Below the pieces are notes generated by a model. That model was not told where the DNA came from. It did no database searches and saw only the letters and a list, made by a program, of their open reading frames with translations. A DNA stretch of 12,759 bases, from assembly GCA_034678405.1 (NCBI GenBank), contig JAXDBW010000047.1, positions 1 through 12,759 on the forward strand, given 5' to 3'. Of this stretch, positions 10,944 through 12,759 are shown piece by piece. This stretch comes from JAXDBW01 sp034678405. Its GTDB lineage: Bacteria > Patescibacteriota > Patescibacteriia > UBA10025 > JAHIVO01. Position numbers and translations under genes: made by a program. Position 1 is the first letter of the stretch. The number at the start of each line of letters is the position of its first letter.

Positions 10944-12759
10944 ATGACCGCCCCGAAACGCATCAATCTATCAAAAATCCCGCTGCAGCCCGGTGTCTAC
11001 CAATTCTATGACGCGGACGGGTCACTCTTATATATAGGGAAGGCCAAGCGGCTCCGCCACCGCGTGTCATCATACTTTCATGATTCGGCCCAGCATTCTC
11101 CCAGCAAACAAATCATGGTTGGCAAAATTGCCAAAGTAGAATACATCATCACCTCATCCGAGACCGAAGCGCTCCTCCTGGAGTCGAGCCTGATCAAGCG
11201 TCACCAACCGCCCTACAATGTCGACCTAAAAGACGACAAAAACTTCCTGTATATTAAGGTCACGGTCAATGAAGAATTCCCCCGTGTCTTCACCGTCCGC
11301 CGGGTGAGTAATGACAAAGCAAAATATTTCGGGCCGTATGTATCCGCCTTCTCGGTGAGACAAACACTCAATACCCTCAGGAAAATATTCCCCCATCGCA
11401 ATTTCGCAAAAGCACCCTCGAAACATCAGCTGGAGTACACAGTCAAACGCTACCCCGAGCTGATGGGCCCGGCTGATCCGGCGGAGTATCGTCACACCAT
11501 CGACCGCATTATCCAATTCCTGAATGGTGACTACCAGGAGATCGCCGATATCATGACCCGCCAGATGCAGGCTGCCTCTCGGCAGCAGCAGTTCGAGCGG
11601 GCCGGACTGCTCCGGGATAAGATCCAAGCCATCGACCGCATCATGGAGCGGCAGAAAGTCGTCTCACCCCGCCAGGAGAACTACGACATCCTCAGTCTGG
11701 CCCGCGAGACTGCCCGGGCCGCCATCAATCTCTTCTCGGTGCGGCATGGCAAGCTGATCGCCAAGCAGGATTTCATCTTAACCAACGTCGCTGACCAGAC
11801 CGACGGCGAACTGCTGCAAACCTTCATCGAGCGATTCTACTCCCAGCATACTCACCTGCCGAAGACCATCCTCATACCGACGAAGCTGCCCGATGCGGGG
11901 CTCATAACCAAATCCTTCGGCGCGAAGGTAGTGGTCCCGGCTCGGGGTGTGAAGCGCCAGTATATCACCCTCGGCACGGATAATGCCGCGAACTACCTCG
12001 AGCAGCAGAAGGCCTCTTGGGAAAAAGACACGCGCAAGATCCAGCAGGCATTGCTGGGATTTCAGGAACTGCTCAAGCTCAAAAAGCCGCCGCGACGCAT
12101 TGAAATCTACGACATCTCCAACATCCAGGGAACGAACGCCGTTGGTTCGATGGTTGTATTCACTGACGGACAGCCGGACAAACAGTGGTATCGTAAATTC
12201 AAAATCAAGACGGTCGAAGGGGCAAATGACTTCGCCATGCTGGCTGAAGTGCTCACTCGCCGGTTCGACCGCCACCAACCTAACCCCTCTCCCTATCAGG
12301 GAGAGGGCCGGGGTGAGGGGACTCCCTCTCACCCTCAGGGGGAGAGGGCTGGGGAAAGGGGGCGGTGGCCTCGGCCCGACCTCGTGATCCTCGATGGCGG
12401 CAAAGGCCAGCTCAATACCGTGCTGAAACACGTGAGCATCCCCTGTCCGACCATTGCCCTGGCGAAGCAGCAAGAAGAGATCTACGTCCCAGGGCGCAAA
12501 ACACCGCTGCATTTCCCCGAGGACTCACAGTCGCTCTATCTCATCCAGCGGATGCGCGACGAAGCCCATCGGTTCGCCATCACGTTTTACCGACAGCGGC
12601 ACGGCAAGGGTACCACCCACTCCGTCCTGGATGACATACCCGGGGTCGGCCCGCGTATGAAGAAGAAGCTGATCGCCGCCTTTGGCTCGACGAAACAGAT
12701 CCGGACTCAGTCGGAAAAAGATCTGGCCGAGGTCGTGGGGCCGGCCCTGGCGAAAACAA
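10944..12759 (+). CDS. uvrC: UvrABC excinuclease subunit C (C-terminus cut; in-frame repeat insertion; no Fe-S cysteines)
   Basis: The frame is open for 605 codons to the window end, so only the last residues are missing. UvrC makes both incisions around the lesion held by UvrB. N-terminal GIY-YIG nuclease: G17-V18-Y19, Y30-I31-G32, Arg40 and Glu80. A UVR (UvrB-binding) segment lies at about 201-235 (FERAGLLRDKI). The RNase-H-like nuclease starts with YDISNIQGT, of the SN-type known in Gram-positive UvrC, then LDGGKGQLN (483-491) and RDEAHRFAITF; a helix-hairpin-helix region (DDIPGVGPRMKKK) follows. Two oddities: the four cysteines of the usual Fe-S site are replaced (F154, Q162, Y170, M174 by eye), and residues about 446-474 are encoded by an inserted palindromic repeat between RRFDRHQ and WPRPDLVILDGG. 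No frameshift is present, so the gene is probably functional. Confidence 0.96.
   Translation, partial: MTAPKRINLSKIPLQPGVYQFYDADGSLLYIGKAKRLRHRVSSYFHDSAQHSPSKQIMVGKIAKVEYIITSSETEALLLESSLIKRHQPPYNVDLKDDKNFLYIKVTVNEEFPRVFTVRRVSNDKAKYFGPYVSAFSVRQTLNTLRKIFPHRNFAKAPSKHQLEYTVKRYPELMGPADPAEYRHTIDRIIQFLNGDYQEIADIMTRQMQAASRQQQFERAGLLRDKIQAIDRIMERQKVVSPRQENYDILSLARETARAAINLFSVRHGKLIAKQDFILTNVADQTDGELLQTFIERFYSQHTHLPKTILIPTKLPDAGLITKSFGAKVVVPARGVKRQYITLGTDNAANYLEQQKASWEKDTRKIQQALLGFQELLKLKKPPRRIEIYDISNIQGTNAVGSMVVFTDGQPDKQWYRKFKIKTVEGANDFAMLAEVLTRRFDRHQPNPSPYQGEGRGEGTPSHPQGERAGERGRWPRPDLVILDGGKGQLNTVLKHVSIPCPTIALAKQQEEIYVPGRKTPLHFPEDSQSLYLIQRMRDEAHRFAITFYRQRHGKGTTHSVLDDIPGVGPRMKKKLIAAFGSTKQIRTQSEKDLAEVVGPALAKT
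12279..12365 (+). repeat. Palindromic repeat inserted in frame within uvrC
   Basis: Two adjacent hairpins: CCCTCTCCCT (12285-12294) with AGGGAGAGGG (12298-12307), and CCCTCTC (12324-12330) with GAGAGGG (12342-12348), the latter with an inner CCC/GGG stem. CCCC and GGGGTGAGG flanks complete the pattern. Extreme C/G strand bias and low complexity differ from the surrounding gene. It encodes about 29 residues rich in Gly, Glu, Pro and Arg (for example YQGEGRGEGT). From memory, this pattern resembles dispersed intergenic repeats of many bacteria, where it is normally non-coding. Confidence 0.8.

Noticed and set aside
12279..12365. Frameshift or pseudogene in uvrC at the C/G-rich block
   Set aside because: Translation was followed codon by codon: the frame is the same before and after the block, and no stop is present.
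11778..12512. Long antisense open frame (about 244 codons) opposite uvrC
   Set aside because: It is a shadow of the uvrC frame. It lacks family motifs, and the plus-strand frame shows all UvrC domains.
1..12759. Recoded UGA (glycine, as in some CPR lineages)
   Set aside because: Genes ending in TGA at 3995 and 5317 stop in sensible places: one at an ATGA overlap, the other 10 bp before a consensus promoter. Reading through would run into regulatory DNA.
1..12759. tRNA, rRNA or other structural RNA genes
   Set aside because: No cloverleaf with a GTTCGA-type T-arm and CCA-side pairing was found. The GGTTCAATCG at about 10011 lies inside uvrA and has no matching arms.

Overview
This window looks like a chromosomal segment of an uncultivated bacterium, most likely from the Patescibacteria/CPR (Parcubacteria-like). 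That placement is my inference, not a search result. It rests on very tight gene packing, a wzy/waaL-type membrane protein next to a winged-helix nucleotidyltransferase, a small DUF4870-type membrane protein, and single housekeeping genes rather than conserved proteobacterial operons. Base composition is slightly above 50 % G+C by eye. TGA is used as a normal stop, so the genetic code appears standard.

Layout: 1-741 (-) is the N-terminal third of phosphoenolpyruvate synthase, cut by the window edge. 837-1605 (-) is a two-gene membrane-protein unit with a 23-nt overlap. 1640-1786 is the structured 3' region of groEL. 1787-3953 (-) is a groES-groEL operon behind a textbook CIRCE operator and a consensus sigma-70 promoter; a 130-bp palindromic repeat sits between the two genes. 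3995-6234 (-) is a nucleotidyltransferase-fold protein and an O-antigen-ligase/polymerase-like protein joined by an ATGA overlap. 6324-6650 (-) encodes a small protein resembling the polyhydroxyalkanoic-acid-system family. 6791-7042 (-) encodes a miniature Rieske protein, divergent from an alpha/beta hydrolase at 7057-7785 (+). 7786-7975 is a cluster of palindromes between convergent genes. 7976-10852 (-) is uvrA and 10944-12759 (+) is uvrC, head to head, with uvrC cut just before its C-terminus.

Three themes run through the window. First, the promoters are uniform: six have the -10 hexamer TATACT, and in three genes it lies 6-7 nt before the ATG, which predicts leaderless mRNAs, whereas genes inside or later in units have a Shine-Dalgarno sequence. 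Second, terminators and the next promoter are packed together; before ppsA the -35 box lies in the loop of the preceding terminator hairpin. Third, palindromic repeats have spread here, and one has inserted in frame into uvrC, adding about 29 residues to the repair nuclease. The same UvrC also lacks all four cysteines that normally bind its iron-sulfur cluster.

Functionally the window combines gluconeogenic carbon flow (PpsA), heat-shock-controlled folding (GroES/GroEL under probable HrcA control), nucleotide excision repair (UvrA/UvrC) and surface-polysaccharide or envelope functions, plus several small proteins of unknown role.
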